A stretch of 33,401 nucleotides of DNA from Tenericutes bacterium 4572_104 (GCA_002084435.1 NBLG01000014.1:1-33401); one strand, 5' to 3'. Numbered from the stretch's first letter, positions 17,435 to 26,319 are shown. A program made the numbers and translations. The notes: generated by a model not told the origin, from the letters alone.

Positions 17435-18137
17435 TATATACACTCCTCATATGCAAATGATTTTTCTTTCCATGAGAAATCACTAAGATTTCAGATGCGA
17501 TAGAGATAGCTATTTCTTCAGGACTGTTTCCACCTAAATCTAGTCCTATCGGAGCGTAAAAGTAACTCAAATCTAAATCTTTTCCATATTCTTTATAAGT
17601 TGCGTCTAAATATGTTTCAAGTTTCTCTGGAGAGCATAACATACCCAGATATTTAGGTTTAATATTTTTTTCTATTATCTTATTAATAACATGGTAATCA
17701 TATTCATGACTAGGAGTAGATACAATCACAAAACTATTGTCTTTAATCCCGGTTTCTTCAATATAACTCACAAATGATTGGTGTACTAAAATATCAGCGC
17801 CTTTAAAGCGATTGATTACTTCTTCTCTATTATCAATCACTGTAATATGAAAAGGCATTGTTTTTAATACATTGATTAATGCTTGGCTGACATGTCCAGC
17901 TCCAAAAACATAGATTGTTTCTAGGGGTCCGTTATATTCATAATACAAAGTTACTTTACCTCCACAAGCCATTGGCAAAATTGTTCCTTCTTTATAAATC
18001 TTGCCTTCATCTAATAAATAAGTTTCTAAAGAATTTTTTCTTTCGACTAATAGTTTTTTAGCTTTATTGATTGCATAATATTCAAGTGCACCGCCACCAA
18101 CAGTTCCAATGCTTGAACCATCTTCTAAAACAATCAT
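17412..18137 (-). CDS. xdhC: XdhC/CoxI-family hydroxylase maturation factor, N-terminally truncated
   Basis: The 241-residue frame starts MIVLEDGSSIGTVGGGALEY, which in XdhC-type proteins is normally preceded by about 30 more residues of the first domain. The Rossmann part is intact (VFGAGHVSQAL and later GLDLGGNSPEEIAISIASEI). XdhC proteins bind molybdenum cofactor, help sulfurate it and hand it to xanthine dehydrogenase. No convincing ribosome site precedes the ATG at 18137. The same frame continues upstream as ISIPVEVGKK to a TGA at 18170, and these residues fit the missing XdhC region. I conclude the 5' end was lost by a deletion fusing it to the membrane gene. Function may be reduced. 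Confidence 0.75.
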   Translation of the reverse strand: MIVLEDGSSIGTVGGGALEYYAINKAKKLLVERKNSLETYLLDEGKIYKEGTILPMACGGKVTLYYEYNGPLETIYVFGAGHVSQALINVLKTMPFHITVIDNREEVINRFKGADILVHQSFVSYIEETGIKDNSFVIVSTPSHEYDYHVINKIIEKNIKPKYLGMLCSPEKLETYLDATYKEYGKDLDLSYFYAPIGLDLGGNSPEEIAISIASEILVISHGKKNHLHMRSVYSGKYHYW

Positions 18138-18466
18138 CTTCTTACCGACTTCAACGGGAATAGAGATTCAAGTAAGATTGAAGCCATAGGATTAATTACT
18201 TTAAAAACACTTGTAAGTGGTAAAAAGAAATTAGTTGCCTTTATTAAAGTAGCCACAATTCCTATATATACTAAAGAGGTTTTGCTATTAGTTTTTGAAT
18301 ATGCTTTATATAAAATATAACTCGCAAAAGCAAACAAAATAGATCCAGATAAATATATAGATAATCCAGGAATAAGATGCAAAACATATCCTAATGTAGC
18401 TTCCGTAATTCCCCAAATAGATCCAAAAAATATAATCGTTGAAATATATTGTAATTTATTTTTCAT
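18134..18466 (-). CDS. small membrane protein, probably C-terminally truncated
   Basis: 110 residues with about three hydrophobic segments and the pattern GSIWGITEATLGYVLH near the N-terminus. The ATG at 18466 has a clear AGGAG and follows the Mo-subunit stop by one base, so the gene start is genuine. The last residues (SLFPLKSVRR) appear to be an out-of-frame reading of xdhC sequence, which means the native C-terminus is missing. I do not recognise the family with certainty; a small transporter component or a membrane partner of the hydroxylase is possible. Confidence 0.6.
   Translation of the reverse strand: MKNKLQYISTIIFFGSIWGITEATLGYVLHLIPGLSIYLSGSILFAFASYILYKAYSKTNSKTSLVYIGIVATLIKATNFFLPLTSVFKVINPMASILLESLFPLKSVRR
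18158..18172. other. apparent deletion junction between membrane-protein gene and xdhC
   Basis: To the right, codons of the membrane-protein frame read smoothly (ASILLES). To the left, a different frame reads SIPVEVGKKMIVLEDG, typical XdhC sequence. The switch occurs within about 15 bp, and both genes lack parts at exactly this point. Confidence 0.55.
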
Positions 18467-18467
18467 A

Positions 18468-20777
18468 TTATTTACTCTCCTTTTCTTTTAATGCTAATAT
18501 GATTTTTTCAGGTGTAATAGGTAAGGTATTTATTCTTACACCAAGTGCGTTATACACAGCGTTAGCTAAAGCAGCTGGTGGTGTATCTATTCCAATTTCT
18601 CCAACTGACTTAGCCCCAAATGGACCGCTTTCTTCATAGCTATCCACAAATTCAGTTGTTAAGTTTTTAATGTCTAATCTCGTTGGTATTTTATAATTTA
18701 ATAAACTATTTGATATTAATTTTCCTGTTTTGGAATATTTTACGCTTTCAAACATTGCCATTCCTAATCCTTGAACAATAGCCCCGTTAACTTGTCCCTC
18801 AGCCAGTTTTGGATTAATAGTAGTTCCGCAGTCTACAACTGATACATAGTCTAAAATATCGATTTCACCAGTTTCTTTATCAATTTCGATTTCAATAAAA
18901 CCAGCCATAAATGGAGGTGGTGATTTATGCCCTACATAACTTGAAGTTACTGATAATTGTTTTTGGTCTTCTGAATAAGTAATTTGATTGGATAAATCAA
19001 TCAAGGTAATAGACTCACCATTACTAGATTTAAATTCTTTTCCATCAAATTCAATATCTTTAATTTTACATTTTAATATTCTAGCTGCTTCAATTAATAA
19101 TTTTGATTTCATCTCTTTAGCAGCTTTCCATACTGCATTACCTGAAACATAGGTTGTGCTAGATGCGTAAGCTCCTACATCAAATGGAGTTAGGTCAGTA
19201 TCTGAAGAATATACTATAACTTTGTCTACTGAAGTCATAAGTTCTTCTGCAGCTATCTGAGCTAATACGGTATCACTTCCTTGCCCAATATCTGTAGCTC
19301 CAACTAAAAGATTATAAAATCCATCATCATTTAATTTAATAGTAGCGCTTCCCATATCAATGTATGGTATACCACTTCCTTGCATGGCTATAGCCATACC
19401 AACTGATTTGATTTTATCTCCCATATCAATACGAGGATATTTTTTATACCAATCAATTAATTTAGTTCCACGCGATACACATTCATCTAATTTACAGGTA
19501 TCCATATCCATAGGTGTTCCTTCAGTTCCTTCACCCATGATAGCGAATATTGGAGATGTTTCATGTTCTTTCATCATATTTTTTTGGCGGAATAAGATAG
19601 AATCCATTCCTAGTTTTTCACAGAGAATATCAATCGCAGATTCTAAAGCGAAATTACCTTGAATAGCACCGTATCCTCTATATGCACCTGCGGGTGTATG
19701 GTTTGTATAAACTACATCTCCATAAAAATGGACTGCATCTACTTTGTTATAAAGTGGTAAAACCTTTGAACCTACTACCATAAATACTGTTAAGGCATGT
19801 TCTCCATAAGCTCCTGTATCAGATAAAACATTAAAATCAATCGCTTTTAAAACACCATCTTTAGTAGCTCCTAAGCGTACTTTAAGTTTCATAGGATGCC
19901 TTGTATAACTAGATTCAAACACTTCTTTTCTCGTGTAGATAATTTTTGATGGTTTCCCGGTTTTTAAGGTTACATAAGATACAAACATTTCTCCATGAAT
20001 TGCTTGTTTACCTCCAAACCCTCCACCAACACGAGGTTTAATAACTCTAATTCTAGATAGAGGAATATTTAGTGCTTGTGATATTATTCTTCTTACGTGA
20101 TATGGAGTTTGTGTCGCTGAATAGATAACAAGACGCTCTTGATAATCCATTCTTGCGTTTACTGTGTGAGGCTCCATCATTACATGGGCTTGTGCTTGAG
20201 TATAAAATGTTTCTTCTATTACAACATCAGATTCTTTTAAAGCTTTATCTAAATCACCGATATGCATAGCATAACTTGAGGCGATATTTCTTTTGGGTTC
20301 AAATCCAATCGGGAACATTTCATGAATCTCAGGTTCGGGATGAATTATACTTAAATTATCAATCGCTTTTTCAAAATCTAAAACCGGTTCTAAAACTTCA
20401 TATTCAACTTTAATCAAAGATAAAGCTTTATCACAAGTTGCTTCATCGATTGCAACTACGGCTAAAACTTCATCGCCTACATATCTTACAAATTCATCTA
20501 AAACAAATTTGTCGTGAGGTGATGGTTCAGGATAACCTTGTCCAGCTCTTGTAAAAGGAACTCTAGGAAAATCTTTGTGAGTTAAAACCATTACAACTCC
20601 TGGCAATTGTTTAGCTAAAGAATCATCTATTTTTTTAATTCTAGCATATGCATGAGGAGACCTTTTAATTTTAATAATTAACGAATTTTTATCCGCAAAA
20701 TCATCTGTAAAAGCAGGCCTTCCTTTCATAATTCCAAGTCCATCTACAGATGGTATTCTTTTATTTACAACCTTCAT
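18468..20777 (-). CDS. xdhA: xanthine-dehydrogenase-type Mo-binding subunit (first set)
   Basis: The 769-residue catalytic subunit has the Mo-pterin motifs GGGFGGK (251-257), GAYRGYG (364-370) and the catalytic Glu in SVGEIG (E727). It is 70 residues longer than the other Mo subunit of the operon and only distantly similar to it. Its ATG overlaps the 2Fe-2S stop by 4 bp. The order FAD, 2Fe-2S, Mo here is the reverse of the second set (Mo, 2Fe-2S, FAD), so the two sets were not made by a simple tandem duplication. The likely substrates are hypoxanthine, xanthine or a related purine. Confidence 0.92.
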   Translation of the reverse strand: MKVVNKRIPSVDGLGIMKGRPAFTDDFADKNSLIIKIKRSPHAYARIKKIDDSLAKQLPGVVMVLTHKDFPRVPFTRAGQGYPEPSPHDKFVLDEFVRYVGDEVLAVVAIDEATCDKALSLIKVEYEVLEPVLDFEKAIDNLSIIHPEPEIHEMFPIGFEPKRNIASSYAMHIGDLDKALKESDVVIEETFYTQAQAHVMMEPHTVNARMDYQERLVIYSATQTPYHVRRIISQALNIPLSRIRVIKPRVGGGFGGKQAIHGEMFVSYVTLKTGKPSKIIYTRKEVFESSYTRHPMKLKVRLGATKDGVLKAIDFNVLSDTGAYGEHALTVFMVVGSKVLPLYNKVDAVHFYGDVVYTNHTPAGAYRGYGAIQGNFALESAIDILCEKLGMDSILFRQKNMMKEHETSPIFAIMGEGTEGTPMDMDTCKLDECVSRGTKLIDWYKKYPRIDMGDKIKSVGMAIAMQGSGIPYIDMGSATIKLNDDGFYNLLVGATDIGQGSDTVLAQIAAEELMTSVDKVIVYSSDTDLTPFDVGAYASSTTYVSGNAVWKAAKEMKSKLLIEAARILKCKIKDIEFDGKEFKSSNGESITLIDLSNQITYSEDQKQLSVTSSYVGHKSPPPFMAGFIEIEIDKETGEIDILDYVSVVDCGTTINPKLAEGQVNGAIVQGLGMAMFESVKYSKTGKLISNSLLNYKIPTRLDIKNLTTEFVDSYEESGPFGAKSVGEIGIDTPPAALANAVYNALGVRINTLPITPEKIILALKEKESK

Positions 20778-21226
20778 GATTTATCACCCATATATTTTTT
20801 AATGGCTCTTTCTTGTGCAATATAACCAGTGCACCTACATAGATTGCCTACTAAATATTCTTTTATTTCTTCGGGTGTTGGTTTATATAATTCTTTCTTC
20901 ATCGCATAAACAGTTAAAGCTAGAGAAGGATTGCAAAAGCCGCATTGGTCCGCACCTTCTTCGCCAAAATAAAGACCAAGTTTTTCAGCTTCATCTTGAA
21001 TTCCTTCAACAGTTGTAATACTTCTATTTTCAACAGAAGCGGTTAAAACTGAACAAGAAGGTACAGGTTTTCCATCTAAAAGAACAGTACAAACACCGCA
21101 GCTTGTATTGTCACAGCCTCTTCTAACGCTTAGATAATTATATCTTCTAAGTGTATCTAAAAGGTATTCCCCAGGTTCGCATATAAAGCTTTTAGGTTCA
21201 TTATTTACAGTTAATTTAACTTGCAT
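20774..21226 (-). CDS. xanthine-dehydrogenase-type 2Fe-2S subunit (first set)
   Basis: 150 residues. All eight cluster cysteines are present: C38, C43, C46, C58 (GCDNTSCGVC...SC) and C95, C98, C130, C132 (QCGFCNPS, NLCRCTGY). An ATG at 21232 is only one base from the GAAGGTG site, whereas the ATG at 21226 is seven bases away, so the shorter start is preferred. It overlaps the FAD-subunit gene by 11 bp and the Mo-subunit gene by 4 bp. Confidence 0.92.
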   Translation of the reverse strand: MQVKLTVNNEPKSFICEPGEYLLDTLRRYNYLSVRRGCDNTSCGVCTVLLDGKPVPSCSVLTASVENRSITTVEGIQDEAEKLGLYFGEEGADQCGFCNPSLALTVYAMKKELYKPTPEEIKEYLVGNLCRCTGYIAQERAIKKYMGDKS

Positions 21227-22028
21227 CCGCATTCACCTTCTTTATTCCACGTTTTATATATGTTTTAACTAACCCAATGCGATAATCTTTTGAACTTCTT
21301 GTATTGCTAGAAACTTTTATCTCATCTAATAAAATATTAATAGCTTCATCAATTTCTAAAGAAGTAATCTTGGATTGCTTATTTAGAAATTCCATTGCAT
21401 TATAAGCCAAGGAAGCTATATATGGAGTTGACCCTACAGAAATCATATACTTATTTTCCACTTTTACTATCGCAAAATTGATGATAGAAAAGTCTAAAGC
21501 TGTAGTAGCTACCTTCTTGTAAAAACCAATCCCTTCTTTTCTCTTTATCTTAACAGACAATAAAATATCTCTTTCTTTAGTCGGATTCTTTATAAAATCA
21601 ACCAAAGATATTTCTCCTAATTTATAAAAAACCAATGTCGTATCCATAACTAATAACGCAGGATAAATATCTGAAAAAGCTAAACGTGCCATCACAGTTC
21701 CGCCAATGGTAGCAATATTGCGCACATTAATGCCCATGATGTTATGACAAGCTTTAGATAATATTCCATTATATAAATTAGCTATGTCGCGATTGGTTTC
21801 AATTTGTCTAAGTGTGGCCATTGATCCTATTTCGATTAAATCATCATTTACAATTATTTTATCTAAATTGAAATTATCTAATGAAATAAGTTTTTCTGCA
21901 GATTTTATGGTTAATTTTAACCAAGCTCCTCCGCCTTTAATATAATTTTTCCTGTTTTCTAGAAATAAAGAATAAGCTTCTTCAATGCTTTTAGGATTTA
22001 CATATTCATTAAGAATCAAAACCATCAT
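21216..22028 (-). CDS. xanthine-dehydrogenase-type FAD-binding subunit (first set)
   Basis: About 270 residues. The family patterns are KGGGAWLKL, a divergent form of the usual AGGTDL FAD loop, and NIATIGGTVMARLAFSDIYPALLV. It overlaps the Mo-cofactor nucleotidyltransferase gene by 20 bp. The true start could be either of two adjacent ATGs or a TTG three codons in, because the GAAGGG site lies very close. The divergent first FAD loop (GGAW in place of GGTD) suggests a specialised electron-transfer partner, but the fold is clear. Confidence 0.82.
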   Translation of the reverse strand: MMVLILNEYVNPKSIEEAYSLFLENRKNYIKGGGAWLKLTIKSAEKLISLDNFNLDKIIVNDDLIEIGSMATLRQIETNRDIANLYNGILSKACHNIMGINVRNIATIGGTVMARLAFSDIYPALLVMDTTLVFYKLGEISLVDFIKNPTKERDILLSVKIKRKEGIGFYKKVATTALDFSIINFAIVKVENKYMISVGSTPYIASLAYNAMEFLNKQSKITSLEIDEAINILLDEIKVSSNTRSSKDYRIGLVKTYIKRGIKKVNADAS

Positions 22029-22578
22029 TCCCTTCTATCAATTTTTCTAAATCTTTTATATAATCAACATCAATTAATACACCATCATCAAAAACTTCAA
22101 TTATAGTAAAATCATAATGATTCCGAAATTCTTTTAAATTACTATATTTCGTATCTAAGAGTTTTTGTTTAAATTCTTTTTTAAAGAAAATAGGATGTCC
22201 TAAATGATAATTGAAACTTGGAACTCGTATATCACCAGTTGTATCTAATATTTCCTTGTAAGTTGATGGTTTGATTTTAGGATAATCTCCAGGAATTATA
22301 AAGAAATCATTTGCTACTTCTTTTACTCCTTTTTTAATTGAAGAAAACATCCCTTCTGAATAATTCTCATTATAAATGACTTTAACAAAATTATATGTTT
22401 TCAAAAAATCATTCATTTCATCATGATAATATCCTGTAACAACAATTACAACTTCACAAAATTGGTGCATTGTTTCTATAGCCTGTGAAATCAAAGGTTT
22501 GTTTTTGTATAGCATCATCATTTTGTTTATTTTAGCTCTTGAAGAATATCCGCCAGCCAATACAATACCATCAATCAT
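22009..22578 (-). CDS. MocA/YgfJ-like molybdenum cofactor nucleotidyltransferase
   Basis: The 189-residue protein starts IDGIVLAGGYSSRAKINKMMMLYKNKPLI, a nucleotidyltransferase loop with the GGxSxR and downstream Lys pattern, followed by VVTGYYHDE and IPGDYPKIKPS. These match MocA, which adds CMP to molybdopterin for xanthine-dehydrogenase-type enzymes, and E. coli YgfJ in the purine cluster. It is the first gene of the long operon, preceded by AGGAG, and likely serves both hydroxylases. Which nucleotide it uses cannot be told from the sequence. Confidence 0.85.
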   Translation of the reverse strand: MIDGIVLAGGYSSRAKINKMMMLYKNKPLISQAIETMHQFCEVVIVVTGYYHDEMNDFLKTYNFVKVIYNENYSEGMFSSIKKGVKEVANDFFIIPGDYPKIKPSTYKEILDTTGDIRVPSFNYHLGHPIFFKKEFKQKLLDTKYSNLKEFRNHYDFTIIEVFDDGVLIDVDYIKDLEKLIEGNDGFDS

Positions 22579-22587
22579 ATCCGACTC

Positions 22588-22601
22588 CTAAAACGCTTTC
22601 A
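22588..22601 (-). promoter_or_regulatory. candidate CcpA cre site upstream of the purine operon
   Basis: On the minus strand TGAAAGCGTTTTAG agrees with the cre consensus TGWAARCGYTWNCW at 12 of 14 positions. It lies between a possible -10 (22604-22609) and the first ATG, where a bound repressor would block transcription. No ccpA gene is in the window, so regulation by carbon source is inferred. Confidence 0.4.
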
Positions 22602-22617
22602 TTATTATAAAAAAAAT

Positions 22618-22692
22618 AAAATTGTTAACCTTTATTATAACATAAAATATATATATATACTATATTTTATAGTCCAAAAGGTTAACAATTTT
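22618..22692 (-). terminator. long nested inverted repeat, probable terminator of the nucleotidase gene
   Basis: Outer arms of 16 bp match perfectly (22618-22633 and 22677-22692, core TTGTTAACCTTT), and inner arms of 10 bp also match (642-651 and 661-670 of the 22 kb block, ATAAAATATA). On the minus strand the hairpin starts 3 bp after the phosphoesterase stop codon and is followed by a T-rich tract. It separates that gene from the purine operon. Its size is greater than a minimal terminator, so a regulatory use is possible. Confidence 0.65.
22634..22642 (-). promoter_or_regulatory. possible extended -10 for the purine operon inside the hairpin loop
   Basis: The minus strand reads TGTTATAAT here, an extended -10 about 56 bp upstream of the first gene. 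The matching -35 is poor (TAGTAT). A second TATAAT lies at 22604-22609. The true promoter cannot be decided by inspection. Confidence 0.35.
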
Positions 22693-22695
22693 GAT

Positions 22696-24240
22696 TTATT
22701 TAAGCAATTTAATATTATTTCTAGTTTTAATGTGCAAATAATGTTGTTTTCTTATATATTCTATCATTAATTCTGCGACATCAAAAGGTATTTCTCTAAC
22801 TATACGTAGATTTCTTAACATTTCGAAATCGCCTCCACCATTAGCACGGTAATTATTCAGTGCTAAAGTGAAAAGATCTGTATCTTTTACTTCTTTGCCT
22901 TTATATTTTACGCTTTTAACCCTTTTACCAAACGGTTTTTGAAGATCGAAAACATAATCAATTCCCGCAATCATATCATAATTGTAATGTTCAACTTTAG
23001 GATATGAAAATCGTGGATTATATGTGATTATTCCATCTTTAACAATGAAATATTCAGCACATTTTTCAAGGTATTTTCTAAGATTTAATCCGGCGATTTC
23101 TACAACAACCAAAGTATTAGAATATACATAAGTTGATAATACATCGCGAATCGTAATATGTTTTTTAAATCCAGACACTTGATTTGCTAGAGATGTCGCG
23201 GATAACATAGCTCCCGTTGCATCTAGTTGAATATTATTTATAAAATCGACTATTGCGTGTTTTTCAAGTCTTGCCTTAAAAGCATCTTTAACTTCTAAGT
23301 CTCCTTCAACGACCTCTCCAATAATTTCATCTAAGAAAAGCTGATTATTAGCTTCTATTTCTTTTAATATTTCTTTAGGCCTTGGGTCTTCATCATACAG
23401 CTTAGCGGGAATCAATTTACCTTCAACTTCTTTTATTTTTTTAGAATTATCGAAAGTAACATCCACATTTCCTAAAAACATTCCGTTAGCCCCAGGTTGA
23501 ACAACTATTCTATTACCTTTTTTCTGAATTATTTCTCGGTGTTGGTGTCCTGTTAATAAAACATCAATTTCAGGGATTTCTTCAAAGATTCGATATCCTT
23601 GATTTTCTCCCGTATCTTTCACAAAAGCTTCTCCCGTCAATATATCTCGTTCAAACCCACCGTGATAAGCTGCAATTATTAAATCGACTTCACCTTTATA
23701 TTTGTCAACTATTTTTTTAGTTTCTGACACAGTATCTTTAAATATTAAGTCTTCTATATTAGTTGGATTTTCCCAATTAGGAATGTATTTAGTAGTTATG
23801 CCTATAGTCAAAACTTTTATTCCCTGTGGCATTTCTAAAATATCATATCCATTTTTAAATGCCAAATCTTCACCTTTATATATGTTTTGACATAATGTTT
23901 TAGCGGATATTTGATTAATAAAATCATCTAGATAATTTTTGCCATAATTAAAATCATGATTTCCTGGAATAAAATAATCATAATTAATGATATTAAAAAT
24001 TCTTGCGGCTGGATTAGAATATTTTTCTCTATTTAATTGATGAAAATACATCAAAGGACTACCTTGTAAAATATCCCCGAGATCTAAAATAATTGTTTTT
24101 GATTTATCATAAGCTTTAATCATGGTAATTATTTTAGATAATCCATAATCAGTTTTAGAATTATCACTATATTCAATTGGTAAAATATGTCCATGGATAT
24201 CAGATGTAAATAAAATATGAATTTTAGAATCTTGATTCAT
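22696..24240 (-). CDS. 5'-nucleotidase / 2',3'-cyclic phosphodiesterase-like metallophosphoesterase
   Basis: The 514-residue protein has the calcineurin-like metal motifs DIHGH (14-18), GDILQGS, GNHDFNYG (93-100), AAYHGG and GHQH, followed by a C-terminal 5'-nucleotidase domain with NNYRANGGGDF. This is the UshA/YfkN architecture. No signal peptide is seen, so the enzyme is probably cytoplasmic, unlike UshA. A GTG at 24264 opens a longer frame, but the ATG at 24240 has AGGAAGTGAG upstream and starts the fold directly. It may release nucleosides or bases from nucleotides for the adjacent purine operon, though a terminator-like repeat lies between them. Confidence 0.82.
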   Translation of the reverse strand: MNQDSKIHILFTSDIHGHILPIEYSDNSKTDYGLSKIITMIKAYDKSKTIILDLGDILQGSPLMYFHQLNREKYSNPAARIFNIINYDYFIPGNHDFNYGKNYLDDFINQISAKTLCQNIYKGEDLAFKNGYDILEMPQGIKVLTIGITTKYIPNWENPTNIEDLIFKDTVSETKKIVDKYKGEVDLIIAAYHGGFERDILTGEAFVKDTGENQGYRIFEEIPEIDVLLTGHQHREIIQKKGNRIVVQPGANGMFLGNVDVTFDNSKKIKEVEGKLIPAKLYDEDPRPKEILKEIEANNQLFLDEIIGEVVEGDLEVKDAFKARLEKHAIVDFINNIQLDATGAMLSATSLANQVSGFKKHITIRDVLSTYVYSNTLVVVEIAGLNLRKYLEKCAEYFIVKDGIITYNPRFSYPKVEHYNYDMIAGIDYVFDLQKPFGKRVKSVKYKGKEVKDTDLFTLALNNYRANGGGDFEMLRNLRIVREIPFDVAELMIEYIRKQHYLHIKTRNNIKLLK

Positions 24241-24290
24241 AATATTTCTCACTTCCTGTGCCACTTGATTTTATTTAAATAACATATGAT

Positions 24291-26255
24291 TTAATCTTCA
24301 GCGTATTTTTCTTTGATTGAACCATTTCTATAAGCTTCTAATAACTCTCTTAAATCATTAATTCTTAAAATTATTTCTTTTCCTTTATTAGTGTCATAAA
24401 CATAGGTTCTTCTATCATTCAATTCTTCAGAACGAGTTATGGAAATAATATCTCTTTCTTCATCAATTAACTTATAATATGTTTCAAATCTTTCATGAGA
24501 AACTAAAAAATAAGCATGTGAATCAGAGATAAGTGAATATCCACCAATATCTATCTTATCAGAGTATGTCTTAGACATACCACCATCAATACTATATATT
24601 CTATTGTTAGCTAAAACAACTTGTTCTCCCTTAGTTATATCAAGTGGGACATGCCCATTAATTATTTTTGATTTATTAAAATCTAACTCGAAATCATCAT
24701 ATATCATTTTCAAAATTTTTTCTTCTTCACGATAAATGTAATAAGGGTTAAAAATTTCCTTATGGCTTTCTTTATCTTTGATAAAATACCTTTCAAATGT
24801 TTTCATTGTATTTTTACCAAACAATGGCGAAGCTTCCCCTTGCCAAAGCATTAAAAAGTAATCACTATCAGGATTGGTTTTTTCATAGCGATTATGGTAT
24901 GCGTGACGAATTTTACGTTCAAATATATCAAAAAGATTTCTTCCATAATAATACAATCCATCTATTCTATGTTTCATAAACTGGCGATCTTTTGTAAGAG
25001 GTACAGCTGCATGAAATAATAGATTTCCATTATATTTTAGATACATACTACCATTTTGGATTAAATATCTAGCATGTTTCTGTAACATTTCATTGTGAAG
25101 AAATAAAAGTGTTAAATGTTCAATAACAGTTTTTTCATCTTCATTTAATTGAAAAGGATTATTTGGATCAATTGTAGGAAAATATGTATCTAACAAATCA
25201 TATATTTTATCATTTATTTTTATTTTTTTGTTTTTAAAATCAATTTTATCAAGCAAAATTCTATCGTCTAAATGAAAATTAGGATTTCTTTTTATCACTT
25301 GATACTCTAATTTGAATTGAATAATACTAATAGCCTTATGTATTCTTGCGACAAAACCTAAATCTTCATCTTTTTGATATCTAACGCTTGTGCCTTTAGG
25401 ACGAAATTGTATGCATGGATCATCTCTATAATATTTATCTGCTAAACGAGCAAGAGGAATAAGATTTATTCCATACCCATCTTCAAAACAGTCTAAGTTA
25501 TTATATCTAGCTGCGATTCTTATAACATTCGCAATCATTACTTGACTTCCACAGGCTGCGCCTAGAAAAGAAATGTCATGATTACCCCATTGTATATCAA
25601 CATTTTTCATACTATAGATTTTTTCCATAATCAAATGAGGGCTTGGCCCACGGTCAAAGATATCTCCAACAATATGCAATCTGTCTACAGCTAATTTTCG
25701 AATAACTCTACTTAATTCTAGGATAAATTTGCTCTCTCTTTTAGTTTCAAAGATAGCATCTATAATAGCATTATAATATTTTTCTTTATCTTCATGAGAA
25801 TTAGATTCATAAATTAATTCCTGTATTATATATGAAAATTCTTCTGGCAATGTCTTTCTTACTTTGCTTTTAGTATATTTAGTAACAATATGTTTAGCTA
25901 AATCTATCATATGATACAACACATCTCGCAATATAAAGTTGATTTTTTCTTCATTATATTTTTTACGATATTTATTCAACATATCAGTTGGATAATAAAT
26001 AAAAAAAGCTAATCTATTTTTTTCTTTCTCGCTTAAATCATTGAATATTAAATCTATTTTTTCTTTGATAATACCTGATGCATTCTTCAAATAATGATTA
26101 AAAGCATCATATTCTCCGTGGATATCTGTAATAAAAATCTCTGTCCCCTTAGGCAAGTTTAAAATTGCGCTAAGATTAATTAATTCTGAGCTTACAGTTT
26201 GTACTGACGGAAATTCCTTGCTGAGTAATTCCAAATATTTACTTTGATAAGGCAT
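24291..26255 (-). CDS. fbp: fructose-1,6-bisphosphatase class III
   Basis: The 654-residue length and sequence fit the Firmicutes-type class III enzyme, a calcineurin-like phosphatase unrelated to class I/II. Motifs seen are TDIHGEYDAF near the N-terminus, VGDIFDRGPSPH and WGNHDISFLG, with NGHVPLDITKGE in the C-terminal half. It makes fructose-6-phosphate in gluconeogenesis, consistent with a life on non-sugar carbon such as purines or amino acids. It has its own promoter (26291-26319) and AGGAGG, and the nucleotidase follows after 50 bp. Confidence 0.95.
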   Translation of the reverse strand: MPYQSKYLELLSKEFPSVQTVSSELINLSAILNLPKGTEIFITDIHGEYDAFNHYLKNASGIIKEKIDLIFNDLSEKEKNRLAFFIYYPTDMLNKYRKKYNEEKINFILRDVLYHMIDLAKHIVTKYTKSKVRKTLPEEFSYIIQELIYESNSHEDKEKYYNAIIDAIFETKRESKFILELSRVIRKLAVDRLHIVGDIFDRGPSPHLIMEKIYSMKNVDIQWGNHDISFLGAACGSQVMIANVIRIAARYNNLDCFEDGYGINLIPLARLADKYYRDDPCIQFRPKGTSVRYQKDEDLGFVARIHKAISIIQFKLEYQVIKRNPNFHLDDRILLDKIDFKNKKIKINDKIYDLLDTYFPTIDPNNPFQLNEDEKTVIEHLTLLFLHNEMLQKHARYLIQNGSMYLKYNGNLLFHAAVPLTKDRQFMKHRIDGLYYYGRNLFDIFERKIRHAYHNRYEKTNPDSDYFLMLWQGEASPLFGKNTMKTFERYFIKDKESHKEIFNPYYIYREEEKILKMIYDDFELDFNKSKIINGHVPLDITKGEQVVLANNRIYSIDGGMSKTYSDKIDIGGYSLISDSHAYFLVSHERFETYYKLIDEERDIISITRSEELNDRRTYVYDTNKGKEIILRINDLRELLEAYRNGSIKEKYAED

Positions 26256-26290
26256 TTTTTCCTCCTAAATATAGTTTAATTTATATATAT

Positions 26291-26319
26291 ATTTTAATCT
26301 ACAAAAAAACGTTTTACAA
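26291..26319 (-). promoter_or_regulatory. sigma-A promoter of fbp
   Basis: On the minus strand, -35 TTGTAA (26319-26314), 17-bp spacer and -10 TAAAAT (26296-26291). The -35 overlaps the small palindrome AAAACGTTTT, which may be an operator, though it does not align as a cre site. Confidence 0.55.

Noticed and set aside
9819..22578. Selenocysteine codons in the hydroxylase or accessory genes
   Set aside because: No in-frame TGA occurs at a conserved Cys/Sec position; the TGA near 18170 is explained by the deletion junction.
22618..22692. Insertion-sequence or attachment-site inverted repeats
   Set aside because: The 16-bp arms enclose only 43 bp of AT-rich DNA with no transposase and fit a hairpin between two genes.
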